DNA of 64,000 nt, taken from the NCBI RefSeq assembly GCF_027533645.1, contig NZ_JAQAGY010000007.1:186001-250000 (forward strand), written 5' to 3'. Under the pieces are notes generated by a model. That model was given only the letters and a program-made list of their open reading frames with translations. It did not search any database and was not told the origin of the DNA. The stretch's first letter is position 1. Each line of letters begins with the position of its first letter. Origin of the DNA: Paenibacillus caseinilyticus. GTDB lineage: Bacteria > Bacillota > Bacilli > Paenibacillales > NBRC-103111. The position numbers and the translations under genes were made by a program. This document shows positions 46,437 through 54,355 of this stretch, piece by piece.

Positions 46437-46474
46437 CAAAAAACCGGGAAGTCCCCAGGGACTCCCGGTTTTTT
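46437..46474 (+). terminator. Rho-independent terminator
   Basis: ACCGGGA and GTCCC pair with GGGAC and TCCCGGT (about 13 bp), with AAAAAA before and TTTTTT after, so it can work in both directions. Confidence 0.85.
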
Positions 46475-46504
46475 GGCATGCTTCGGGCACATCCCAATAT
46501 TTGG

Positions 46505-46534
46505 TTGACAATCCCGCTGTATGAGGGATATAGT
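46505..46534 (+). promoter_or_regulatory. Sigma-A promoter of the YtrA-type operon
   Basis: TTGACA (46505-46510), 18-base spacer, TATAGT (46529-46534). Transcription should begin near 46541. Confidence 0.75.
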
Positions 46535-46548
46535 ACACAAGTAGACGG

Positions 46549-46570
46549 GTGTATGAATGAGTTAATACAC
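46549..46570 (+). promoter_or_regulatory. Probable YtrA-type operator
   Basis: GTGTAT (46549-46554) and ATACAC (46565-46570) form an inverted repeat with a 10-base spacer just after the transcription start, where a bound GntR/YtrA repressor would block transcription. The encoded regulator follows directly. Confidence 0.65.
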
Positions 46571-46601
46571 ACAGACCAGAACCGTAGTAGGAGTTGGGCC
46601 G

Positions 46602-47000
46602 ATGAGAATCACATTCAATAACCGCGACCCGGTCTATCTGCAGGTGGTCCGGCACTTCAAAGAACAAATCGTCACCGGCAGGCTGGCCGCTGGCCAGGAG
46701 ATTCCCTCCCGCAGGGAACTGGCAGGACTGCTCCAGATCAATCCCAATACCGCGCAGAGGGCATATAAGGAAATGGAGGAACAGCAATTGATCATCACCG
46801 AAGGCAATTCCCCAAGCCGGATTACGATGGATACGCACATTCTGCATTCTCTGAGGGAAGAACTGATCCACGAGTCGATAGATGCCTTCATCGGGGAGGT
46901 CATCAATATTGCGGTCCCTGCGGAGGAACTGCTGCAGCTCGTCAAAGACAAATACGAAGCCCAATGCGCACGCAGACGGGAGGAAGACCCGCATGATTGA
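46602..47000 (+). CDS. GntR-family regulator, YtrA type
   Basis: 132 residues, the short YtrA length. The winged helix spans about residues 8-75 (PVYLQVVRHFKEQIVTGRLA; IPSRRELAGLLQINPNTAQR), followed by a helical tail of about 55 residues typical of the YtrA subfamily. It probably represses its own operon through the inverted repeat at 46549 and responds to cell-envelope stress as known for YtrA in Bacillus. GGAG is 8 bases before the ATG. Its end overlaps the ATG of the next gene (ATGATTGA). Confidence 0.92.
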   Translation: MRITFNNRDPVYLQVVRHFKEQIVTGRLAAGQEIPSRRELAGLLQINPNTAQRAYKEMEEQQLIITEGNSPSRITMDTHILHSLREELIHESIDAFIGEVINIAVPAEELLQLVKDKYEAQCARRREEDPHD

Positions 47001-47421
47001 CGTTAGGCGCCTCAGCAAAGCATACGGCAGCAAACGGGTGCTGGATGAAGTCTCCTTCACGGCGGCGAAGAGTCAAATCACCTGCCTGATCGGGCTGAAC
47101 GGCACCGGCAAAGGAAATGCGGCCAAAGTGAATCTGCTCCTGGGCTTATCGCTGGACGCCGATTATGTGCTCATGGATGAGCCGTTCTCCGGGATCGACC
47201 TGTTCGGCAGAGAACAGATCGCTGGCATATTCACCTCCCATCTCATCGAAGACCGGTGCGTGCTCATGACCACGCACGAGATCCAGGATATCGAGCATCT
47301 GATCGATAAGGCAGTCCTCTTGGGCCAGGGAAGGGTGCTGAAGGAATTCAGCGCCGAGGATGTCAGACACCGCGAGGGTAAATCCGTAGTGGATGTCATG
47401 AGGGAGGTGTATCAGCCATGA
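46993..47421 (+). pseudogene. ABC transporter ATPase with large in-frame internal deletion
   Basis: Only 142 residues where YtrB-like ATPases have about 230-290. It starts well (MIDVRRLSKAYGSKRVLDEV), reaches Walker A as GLNGTGK, and then jumps directly to GNAAKVNLLLGLSLDADYVL, which belongs to the signature region, followed by Walker B MDEPFSGID and the switch His (TTHE). The Walker A Ser/Thr, Q-loop and most of the helical domain, roughly 90-100 residues, are absent. The frame is intact. ATP binding should fail, so the protein is likely inactive. Overlaps the genes on both sides by a few bases. Confidence 0.85.
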
Positions 47422-48251
47422 ACCGTTACATGCTGCTGCTGGCCTGGGAGATGGACCGCTTCGGCCGTCTGTATGGGGCGCTTCTGCTCGCGGTGCTGCT
47501 GTCGCAGACGGGCGGCGTGCTGTGGTTCGCCTACCGGTATATGAATTCGATTCGTGAGAAGATGGACCGGGACTCGTTAACGGCCGCCGAGTACGCCGTC
47601 CGCGCCGGTAGAACGAGCTTCGCCGAGTACACGGCCAGCCTGTGGTTCATGGGACCGATTGCTTTGGTCGCCGCCGCCCTCCTGCTCTACGCGTTCCTGA
47701 TCTGGTACCGCGAATGGTACGGCAAGAGCACCTTTGTCTGCCGTCTTCTCCTGCTGCCGGCATCACGGATGAATATATATCTGGCTAAGCTCGTCGCCTT
47801 GTCGCTGTTTGTCCTGGGATTCGTGGCCTTCGAGCTTCTGCTGCTGCCTCTGCTGAACCTGCTGTTCCATTCGGTCATCCCTGGCGAACTGATACAGCCG
47901 TTGACCCTCGGAGAGATTGTAAGAAATCACCCGTTGCTGCCAGAGTTCGTGCCGAGGCACTTCATCCAGTTCGTTTTCTATTATCTGACGGGACTAACGG
48001 GAACCGCGGTCTTGTTCACCGCGATCCTGCTCGAACGCAGCTTCCGTCTCAAGGGCGCCGCCGCAGGCCTGGTCTACGCCCTGGGATCGGCCCTGCTCTT
48101 CCTGTCGCCCTACCTCGCTGCCCTGCTTGGCTATATGGATTATTTCTACCCGAACGAAATCCTGCTTCTGCTGATGGCTGCAGGCCTCCTGACCTTCAGC
48201 GGAGCGTTAGGGCTCGCTTCCTATTTATTGAACAATAATGTGTCTGTCTAA
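47418..48251 (+). CDS. ABC transporter permease (YtrC/YtrD-like)
   Basis: 277 residues with about six membrane segments: LYGALLLAVLLSQTGGVLWF, the pair around LVAAALLLYAFLIWY and ALSLFVLGFVAFELLLLPLL, and three more to the C-terminus. Its ATG overlaps the stop of the truncated ATPase gene (ATGA-type), so it is translationally coupled. With a functional ATPase it would form an envelope-stress-linked exporter; the partner here is damaged. Confidence 0.85.
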   Translation: MNRYMLLLAWEMDRFGRLYGALLLAVLLSQTGGVLWFAYRYMNSIREKMDRDSLTAAEYAVRAGRTSFAEYTASLWFMGPIALVAAALLLYAFLIWYREWYGKSTFVCRLLLLPASRMNIYLAKLVALSLFVLGFVAFELLLLPLLNLLFHSVIPGELIQPLTLGEIVRNHPLLPEFVPRHFIQFVFYYLTGLTGTAVLFTAILLERSFRLKGAAAGLVYALGSALLFLSPYLAALLGYMDYFYPNEILLLLMAAGLLTFSGALGLASYLLNNNVSV

Positions 48252-48262
48252 GGAGGAGTCCC

Positions 48263-49486
48263 ATGAAGCGTTATTGGAAGCTGGCTGTCCTCGTGCCTGT
48301 GATTGTGCTTGGGATCGGCATGTACTATACGCAAGCCGCCGGCGTGTATCCGGAATTTGAATTAAAGACTTTGAGCGGAGATGGGAAGTTAGCCGCGGAT
48401 CTCACCCTGCAGGGAATGTACAGGAACGAGGAGATGACGGTCGGACAAGACGGCAGCGAGTTCCTCAGCGAGCGGGGCTTCTGGAACAGCATGGTCCAGC
48501 CCTATCTTTACAACAGCTCCCGGTATGAGCGTCTGCTTCAGGAGTATCCGGGCTTCCTGAGAGGCAAGAGCCGCCCGGCAGGCTTCTATGAGCATGATGC
48601 CGTGCTCGGGTATGCGGATATCCAGATGAAGAGCCGCCCGGCAGGCGGGCATGAAGACTTCCGGTTCGCCCTATCGGTGTACGATAAGGGGACCCGCCAT
48701 ACGTCGGATAGGCACGTGCCCGTGCCGGACGAGGGTCTATACTATGGCATCTTTATCGACAGCGTGCGCTTCGATGGCGGGGTGCTCCGGGTCTTGACTA
48801 CGAACTTCAGGAAGGGGCCAGGAATCCCGCCTGCCTACCGCAACCCGGAACTCCATCAGTACTCCCTCGATCCTGGCGCCGATAGGGTAACGGAGGACCG
48901 GCTGCTTCTTCCAGCCGGCATGGGAGACAGCCGAGACTTGTTGGTCATCGGGGGATCGGATCCGCTGCAGACCGGCCGGTATACTGTATTCCGGCTGACC
49001 TATTACCTTCCGGGGAACGGAGACCCGCGCTTCCCCCCAAGCTCATTGGACCGGCGGGAGATCTATGTGTATGACGCCGAGACCGATCGATTGGAGATCG
49101 TGCAGAGCGCAAGCTTCGATGACCTGCTGCGCATTCCTAACGATCCGGGAATCTTCCCGGAGGAAGACCGCTTGTACTTTGTGTCGAGACATCCCACTAC
49201 CCATGTTCTGAGAGTCGTGCACTATGGGCTGGCGGACCATAAAGTGACGAAGGATTACAGCATTCCTATCGATGAAACCCTAACAATCAATAACACGGTC
49301 ATAGCAAATCAGCGGCTCTACCTCATTATGAAGTCCAGAACAGACGAATTGTCAGGCCCTGAACTGGCCATTGCCGATCTGAATGACGGAACGATGCTGT
49401 ACCGGGGCACGGTTGTCCGCCAGGATCATGAGCCGCCTTACGATCTCCGTATTCATAACGTTCTGGTGAAGGAAGGCGGACCTTGA
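48263..49486 (+). CDS. Membrane-anchored or secreted protein of the ABC operon
   Basis: 407 residues. One N-terminal hydrophobic segment (YWKLAVLVPVIVLGIGMYY) serves as signal or anchor; the rest is extracytoplasmic and beta-rich, with repeated patterns such as GEIYVYDAETDRLEIV-like strands, suggestive of a beta-propeller. An 18-bp direct repeat (48566-48583, 48629-48646) encodes KSRPAG twice, 21 residues apart. AAGGAGGAG precedes the ATG, 11 bases after the permease stop. Similar proteins accompany YtrA-type ABC operons; function unknown. Confidence 0.75.
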   Translation: MKRYWKLAVLVPVIVLGIGMYYTQAAGVYPEFELKTLSGDGKLAADLTLQGMYRNEEMTVGQDGSEFLSERGFWNSMVQPYLYNSSRYERLLQEYPGFLRGKSRPAGFYEHDAVLGYADIQMKSRPAGGHEDFRFALSVYDKGTRHTSDRHVPVPDEGLYYGIFIDSVRFDGGVLRVLTTNFRKGPGIPPAYRNPELHQYSLDPGADRVTEDRLLLPAGMGDSRDLLVIGGSDPLQTGRYTVFRLTYYLPGNGDPRFPPSSLDRREIYVYDAETDRLEIVQSASFDDLLRIPNDPGIFPEEDRLYFVSRHPTTHVLRVVHYGLADHKVTKDYSIPIDETLTINNTVIANQRLYLIMKSRTDELSGPELAIADLNDGTMLYRGTVVRQDHEPPYDLRIHNVLVKEGGP

Positions 49487-49578
49487 CGTCCCCCTTCCCC
49501 TGTGCCGTCTAGACCCTAACGTTAGTCTGACATCGGCTGCGTGGCAGCCGTTGTTCCATTTCGGGGAGGGTCCTATCG

Positions 49579-50139
49579 ATGCTTTTAGAATTTCCAGCAT
49601 TCATCCAGCTCTCTCTTCTGGCGGCGATCGCTATCTTTTGTTTCTTCCGAAGGAGCTCGCGGTTCTCGCTTTTTCGCCTGCTGCTCCTGCTTTCCTTCCT
49701 TTTTTATCTGTTTCAGGTGATCGAACTGACCTTGTTTCCTATCCCTCTCTCTCACACGGCGGCTTGGGGAGCAGAAGGACTCGCCTCTAATCTTCAACTC
49801 TTTTACAGTATCTACGCAGCTATACGGGACCATAACTATATTCAAGTTGTCGGCAACACCCTACTTCTCTTTCCCTTAGGCTTCTATATTCCTTGGTTTA
49901 CACCGAAGCGATACCGATTGTGGCAGATTACCGGCATCGGATTCGTATGCTCTCTCGGCATAGAGCTTGCCCAGCTGCTGTTCAATGTTCTATTCGGCAG
50001 TTACCGGATATTTGATGTAGATGATCTGCTCTTGAACACTGCGGGCATGGTGGCCGGGTATTATAGTTCTTGCCTCATCTTTATTCTGTTCGCGATCCTC
50101 AATGTTCCTTTCAGGTCCATGTTTACCAGGAAATCATAG
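49579..50139 (+). CDS. VanZ-family membrane protein
   Basis: 186 residues, about five membrane segments. The VanZ pattern is visible: VVGNTLLLFPLGFYIPWF, then GFVCSLGIELAQLLFNVLFG and FDVDDLLLNTAGMVAGYY, the conserved E-x-x-Q and R-x-F-D-x-D-D-x-x-x-N-T region. VanZ proteins can raise teicoplanin or lipoglycopeptide tolerance, but most family members have unknown roles. GGGGAGGG precedes the ATG. Lower GC than the upstream operon. Its 3' end overlaps the oppositely directed next gene by 17 bases. Confidence 0.88.
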   Translation: MLLEFPAFIQLSLLAAIAIFCFFRRSSRFSLFRLLLLLSFLFYLFQVIELTLFPIPLSHTAAWGAEGLASNLQLFYSIYAAIRDHNYIQVVGNTLLLFPLGFYIPWFTPKRYRLWQITGIGFVCSLGIELAQLLFNVLFGSYRIFDVDDLLLNTAGMVAGYYSSCLIFILFAILNVPFRSMFTRKS

Positions 50140-50581
50140 AGCTGGAATCGGTGTCAAAAATCCATTTCTTATATTCAGGGGTAGGTGTATCACTGAAAAG
50201 TGCATTATCTCCTTTAAACCATGCTGTTTTTATTTGATTATCCATAGAATACTCTATTAAGTAATAGTCATCTTTTTTTCTTGCAGCTCTCTCATCAAGT
50301 TCTTTAAAGGGAGTATATCTTTTTTCTGTTAATTGAATTGTTATTACCTGACCCCCTTTCCTTTCAATGAATGCAACAATTTCCTTTCTATGCTTCTCGT
50401 CCTTAGCTTGTAATATGAATATTAAACAAATGCATATTATTATCACGAATGAAGTAATGAAGAACATTTTTTTACTTTGACTTGCGTTGGATTTAGAAAA
50501 ATGACGAATTAGTATGACTCCTGATATTGAAACCATTATTAATAAACCCAGAAAAAAAAGCCCATAAAAAGGTAGATTCAT
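50123..50581 (-). CDS. Hypothetical membrane protein, AT-rich
   Basis: 152 residues. Two N-terminal membrane segments (FYGLFFLGLLIMVSISGVIL and FFITSFVIIICICLIFIL) are followed by an extracytoplasmic or cytoplasmic domain of about 90 charged residues ending in WIFDTDSSSMISW. GAGGAAGG precedes the ATG. Codon use is AT-rich, unlike most of the window. No family recognised. Confidence 0.7.
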   Translation of the reverse strand: MNLPFYGLFFLGLLIMVSISGVILIRHFSKSNASQSKKMFFITSFVIIICICLIFILQAKDEKHRKEIVAFIERKGGQVITIQLTEKRYTPFKELDERAARKKDDYYLIEYSMDNQIKTAWFKGDNALFSDTPTPEYKKWIFDTDSSSMISW

Positions 50582-50662
50582 TTGCCTTCCTCATTATTTT
50601 TATATTTTAAGATGAGTTGTAATTCTATATACTCCAAAAATTATTATGTTTAAGTAAATCAC

Positions 50663-50691
50663 TTGAAAGGCGCCATTTCGAAATATATGAT
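50663..50691 (+). promoter_or_regulatory. Sigma-A promoter of the small secreted protein gene
   Basis: TTGAAA (50663-50668), 17-base spacer, TATGAT (50686-50691). Confidence 0.7.
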
Positions 50692-50730
50692 ACACATGTA
50701 TACAAAATATAACAATTGGAGGGTTTTATA

Positions 50731-50979
50731 GTGAACCGTTTTAAGTCTATCTTATTATCTTCTTTTGTGCTGATTTCGATTTTGAGTGCCTCTACCGCCT
50801 ATGCCCACCCACTTGTTAACATTCATGATTACAACAGCTATAGCTCATATTTAACAGCGTTAACACAACAATATTGGATTGACGGAAATAATGCTCATGA
50901 TCAATGGGAGCTTGATGCACAAAATGCTCAATATGATGCTGATATTGCTGCTGCAAAAATATATTTTGGTGTTAAATAA
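50731..50979 (+). CDS. Small secreted protein
   Basis: 82 residues from GTG 50731; GGAGGG seven bases upstream decides the start. Signal peptide: NRFKSILLSSFVLISILSAS with cleavage about AYA/H. The mature part of about 55 residues is rich in Asn, Asp, Gln, Tyr and Ala (NIHDYNSYSSYLTALTQQYW) and has no Cys. It has its own promoter and terminator. No known bacteriocin or protease-inhibitor signature. AT-rich coding sequence. Confidence 0.75.
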   Translation: MNRFKSILLSSFVLISILSASTAYAHPLVNIHDYNSYSSYLTALTQQYWIDGNNAHDQWELDAQNAQYDADIAAAKIYFGVK

Positions 50980-51054
50980 AACGCATTTAATAACATAACA
51001 GATCGCTACTGGGTAATGATTAGTAAAACACCTGAGGCGGCGATGTTGGTCTCT

Positions 51055-51079
51055 AAACCCTTATTATATAAGGGTTTTT
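51055..51079 (+). terminator. Rho-independent terminator
   Basis: AAACCCTTAT pairs with ATAAGGGTTT, followed by TTTTTC. Confidence 0.8.
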
Positions 51080-51184
51080 CTCATTCGTCGTATGTATTTT
51101 ATTATCAATTATAATGCCCACAAAAAATCACATTCCGTCGTCCCCAATGCGTCTTTCTGATACAGGATCGTTCCGGTCTCCGAT

Positions 51185-51457
51185 TCAGTTATAATCGATT
51201 TCTTTAAAGTATTCATATTTCCAATAGGAGTCACTACCCTTTTCCGAATCACTATTTAGTGAAAGAATCAATGGAGCAAGTGAGGTGCCACCACTATTCT
51301 TGGGTGACCATTCCAGGCCATTAACTGTCATTTTAATATCGTGATTTATGTGTGCCTGGATGCTCTCTATGCCTCTAGACCCGGCAGCGTAACACGAAGC
51401 ACCCAATGCGGAGCTGCAAACATATAGGAGTGCAACTTCCTTAAAATGCAACAACAC
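51185..51457 (-). CDS. Short secreted protein resembling a truncated stalk-domain protein
   Basis: Up to 90 residues. A weak signal-like N-terminus (EVALLYVCSSALGASCYAAG) is followed by IKMTVNGLEWSPKNSGG and TSLAPLI, which resemble the start of copper-amine-oxidase 'stalk' proteins (V-N-G-x-x-W-S-P ... A-P-L-I). The usual continuation with T-Y-x-P-x-R is absent; a hydrophilic tail of 30 residues replaces it. AAGGGGA lies just before several possible GTG/TTG starts, so the exact start is unclear. It may be a degraded or recombined stalk gene, or a short secreted variant. Confidence 0.5.
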   Translation of the reverse strand: MLLHFKEVALLYVCSSALGASCYAAGSRGIESIQAHINHDIKMTVNGLEWSPKNSGGTSLAPLILSLNSDSEKGSDSYWKYEYFKEIDYN

Positions 51458-51534
51458 ATCCCCTTATACCTACGTTATTACCAAAAATATGTAAACGAAA
51501 TTTACACGTTCATTGTTACGATGCAGACCAAGAG

Positions 51535-51563
51535 AAAAAGCCATCCAACTCAGGCTGGATGGC
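51535..51563 (-). terminator. Terminator of the carrier-protein biosynthetic operon
   Basis: On the minus strand GCCATCCA pairs with TGGATGGC, followed by TTTTTC. It lies 30 bases after the last gene of the operon. Confidence 0.8.
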
Positions 51564-51592
51564 CTTCTACACTTATCAACCTGCAGCAAATT

Positions 51593-52684
51593 TCAACTCT
51601 GCACGGATATCCCGCCCGCCGAAATACCCGGGATCGGCTCCCCCGCTTCCAGCAGCTCCAGCAGCCTGGCGAATAACCGTTCCTCCTCGGCCTTGAACTC
51701 GCCGAGACGCGACTTCAGTACCCCATACAATGCCGCGTCATTCTGGGTGATGCCGTACCGGATGTAGCGGTCCCTCAGCTGCTGGGAGCGGCGGGTCAGC
51801 AGATCGAATCCCTCCAGCAGCAGGGGGTCAGGTGCGATCCACCCCATCGATTCCCAGTACCGCAGCCGTTCCGACATCGTCTTCTTGTGCTCCCAGAGCA
51901 GGTGAAGGTGCCGGGTGCTGCGTCGGCTCAACAGCGCCGGGTCGCCCTCCTCCTCCGCCTGATAGTACCGCTGGAGATAATCGTAGGTCTCGAGGCCATA
52001 GACGAGGTCGTCCGTATTGTAGTTCATGCGGTTGACATGGGTCACGCTGCCGAGATAATCCCTTACCGCGTCAGCCGCACACACCGGATCATACCGGTAG
52101 AGCTGTTCGGCATGATACCGGTAGAGGTATGTGCCGTGATCCGATGCCTTGCCTTCCGCGATCAGCCGAAGCATCGAATCGACGGCCTGCCGCAGATCCC
52201 CGTACGAGATTGCGACCTCGCGGAAGATCTGCTGCCGGTCGAACATCGTGGCGTAGACGACTTCCTCCCCGTCGTCGTACCCGTGCATCATGAGATGATG
52301 CGGGAAAGGATCCCCTTGGTAGGCGGCAGCTGTAGGGAGACGGGATTCGTCCAGGAACACGATCGGGTAATAGCCCTTCTCCAGCTGCCCGCGGACGAAG
52401 CCGGTCACGGCCCTGCCGTCCATTCCCGAGAGCACGTCATAGTTCAACGCGGAGGTCAGCAGATACGGATTATTGAAATTGAGCTCGTTCGGAATCCCCC
52501 GGAAGAAATCGTAGAAGCATTCTATTCTTTCTTCGAGGAAGCGCTTCGTGCAGCCCATCTGGATAAAATTCGTATAGTACCAAGGCTTGGTTTCCTCGTG
52601 GGCACTCGTGATCGCCAGTGTATAGGCCCAGCGCAGGAATCCCTTCAGAGGGGGATTCGATATCGGCAGCTTCACGGAGCTCAT
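51593..52684 (-). CDS. BtrH_N/C39-like fold protein, last gene of the biosynthetic operon
   Basis: 363 residues. The segment GYYPIVFLDESRLP (about residue 103) followed by HHLMMHGYDDGEEVVYATMF (about 128) has the pattern of papain/C39-like folds that also covers the N-terminal domain of butirosin acyltransferase BtrH: a strand ending in Asp, then His before G-Y-D-D. The expected N-terminal N-C or G-C active-site Cys is not clearly placed; MGC at about residue 43 is the nearest candidate. The C-terminal half is helical and charged. I infer an acyl- or peptidyl-transfer role using the operon's carrier protein, with moderate doubt; it could be catalytically dead or of another family. GGGAGG precedes the ATG. 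Confidence 0.55.
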   Translation of the reverse strand: MSSVKLPISNPPLKGFLRWAYTLAITSAHEETKPWYYTNFIQMGCTKRFLEERIECFYDFFRGIPNELNFNNPYLLTSALNYDVLSGMDGRAVTGFVRGQLEKGYYPIVFLDESRLPTAAAYQGDPFPHHLMMHGYDDGEEVVYATMFDRQQIFREVAISYGDLRQAVDSMLRLIAEGKASDHGTYLYRYHAEQLYRYDPVCAADAVRDYLGSVTHVNRMNYNTDDLVYGLETYDYLQRYYQAEEEGDPALLSRRSTRHLHLLWEHKKTMSERLRYWESMGWIAPDPLLLEGFDLLTRRSQQLRDRYIRYGITQNDAALYGVLKSRLGEFKAEEERLFARLLELLEAGEPIPGISAGGISVQS

Positions 52685-52711
52685 ACGCTTCCGCCTCCCT
52701 TCTTCATCAAG

Positions 52712-54355
52712 TCAGTCACCGATATGCCAGAGCGTCACGGGAAGCGTCCCCTGCGGCTCCAGTTCACCAAGCAGCACGTGCGCCAATGCCCCGAGACTGT
52801 CCGGATGCGGATCGCAGCAGGACACCCAGGAGGACGACTCCGCGAATGGGGCAAGATCTGCCGGGTTGCGCAGCGAGATGACGATCAGCCGGGAGCCGGA
52901 CTGCTCCAGCGAACGGACCAGCGCATTCTGTTCCGGGTGGTTCTTGGCGTCGTACAGGCCGACGACGGTCTGCCCGAAGGTGCGGCTAAGTGCAGCCAAG
53001 CCGGCAATCGCCTTCGGATCCAGGAGCGGCGGATGCGGCCGTTCCTCGAGCGGCGCGTGGAGCCCGGCTGCCAGCAGGCTGCCGAGCGACCCCGTGGCCG
53101 TCAGTTCGTTCTCCGAATGCGATACGGCTCCCATCTCGGGCAGCAGAAGGAGCGTGCTCGCGTTAGGGTCGAGGCGCCACCCGCCCGGCTCCGGCCCGCC
53201 GGCGCTGATCCCCGCTTCCCTCAGCGAGCGGAGTACGTCCAGGGTATCCGGCTGGCAGAGCCGCAGCCGCACGCTGTCCCACGGCGAGCTCTCGTAGGAG
53301 AGGGCCCTCCGCCGCTTCAGGTCCAGAATCCGCCTCAGGCTCTCATCGATACGCGCCTCGGTTACCCGGCCTTCGCGGACTGCCGCTTCTACGGCATTCA
53401 ATCCGCCGGTCTGCTCCTCGAACGTATGGCTGACGAGCAGCAGATCCACGCCGGCTTCGAGCGCCATCACGCAGGCTTCCCCCACGCCGCGCCCGCGGGC
53501 TACGGCTGCCATCTCCATGCAGTCGCTGATGATGACGCCCTTGAAGCCAAGCTGCTCCCGGAGCACCCCCGTAAGCAGCGGCCGGGACAGCGTCGCGGGC
53601 AGCAGATCCGGAGCCAGCTGCGGGACGGCAATATGTGCCGTCATGATGGCATCTACGCAGGCCTCCACCGCCCGGCGGAACGGTTCGAATTCGACCCGGT
53701 TCAGCCGGTCAGGGCCATAAGGCAGCAGCGGCGTGTCGGCATGAGAGTCGGACGCCGTATCCCCGTGCCCGGGAAAATGCTTGGCAACCGCCGATACGCC
53801 CGCCTCCTGATGGCCCCGGATCGAGGCTGCGCCCATCCGGCCGACAAGCTCGGCATCGTCGCCGTAGGACCGGATATCGATGATGGGATTGAGCGGATTC
53901 ACATTGATGTCGACGACGGGAGCCAGATTCATCCCGATGCCGAGCGCGCGAAGCTCCTCGGCCGTGCCATAAGCGGCCTGGTAGGCCAGATCCTCCCTCC
54001 CGGCCGCACCGACGGCCATATTCGAGGGGGCCGGAGAGATGCCTTCCCGGATCCGAACCACCATGCCGCCCTCCTGGTCGGTGCAGACGAGCAGAGGAAG
54101 CGTACCCCGGCTGCGGGCTGCCTCCTGCAGGTCGCTCGTGAGGCGATAAGCGCCTTCGGCACTCTCCAGGTTACGGGCAAAATAAATGACGCCTCCGATA
54201 CGCCCTTCCCCGATCAGCTGCAGGATGCCTTCCGAGGGGACAGTCCCCTCGAAGCCCATCACGAACAACTGGCCGATCTTCTCGCGCAGCGTCCCGCGGT
54301 GGAGCAGATCCAGCCCGCTGTCGTCTTCCGTGTTCAGCTCTACAGTCTTGTCCAA
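52712..54355 (-). CDS. GH3 glycosidase, NagZ type, cytoplasmic
   Basis: 547 residues from TTG 54355, chosen because GGGGGT stands 9 bases upstream and the start overlaps the preceding stop by 16 bases. KHFPGHGDTASDSHADTP near residue 175 is the NagZ hallmark (the D-S-H dyad acts as acid/base), and VIISDCMEMAAV near 270 holds the nucleophile Asp. A C-terminal domain of about 180 residues follows, with a shape like the second GH3 domain. NagZ enzymes remove beta-linked N-acetylglucosamine; here, without a signal peptide and inside a biosynthetic operon next to a glycosyltransferase, it may trim a pathway glycoside. Usual single-domain NagZ is shorter (about 340). Confidence 0.9.
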   Translation of the reverse strand: MDKTVELNTEDDSGLDLLHRGTLREKIGQLFVMGFEGTVPSEGILQLIGEGRIGGVIYFARNLESAEGAYRLTSDLQEAARSRGTLPLLVCTDQEGGMVVRIREGISPAPSNMAVGAAGREDLAYQAAYGTAEELRALGIGMNLAPVVDINVNPLNPIIDIRSYGDDAELVGRMGAASIRGHQEAGVSAVAKHFPGHGDTASDSHADTPLLPYGPDRLNRVEFEPFRRAVEACVDAIMTAHIAVPQLAPDLLPATLSRPLLTGVLREQLGFKGVIISDCMEMAAVARGRGVGEACVMALEAGVDLLLVSHTFEEQTGGLNAVEAAVREGRVTEARIDESLRRILDLKRRRALSYESSPWDSVRLRLCQPDTLDVLRSLREAGISAGGPEPGGWRLDPNASTLLLLPEMGAVSHSENELTATGSLGSLLAAGLHAPLEERPHPPLLDPKAIAGLAALSRTFGQTVVGLYDAKNHPEQNALVRSLEQSGSRLIVISLRNPADLAPFAESSSWVSCCDPHPDSLGALAHVLLGELEPQGTLPVTLWHIGD

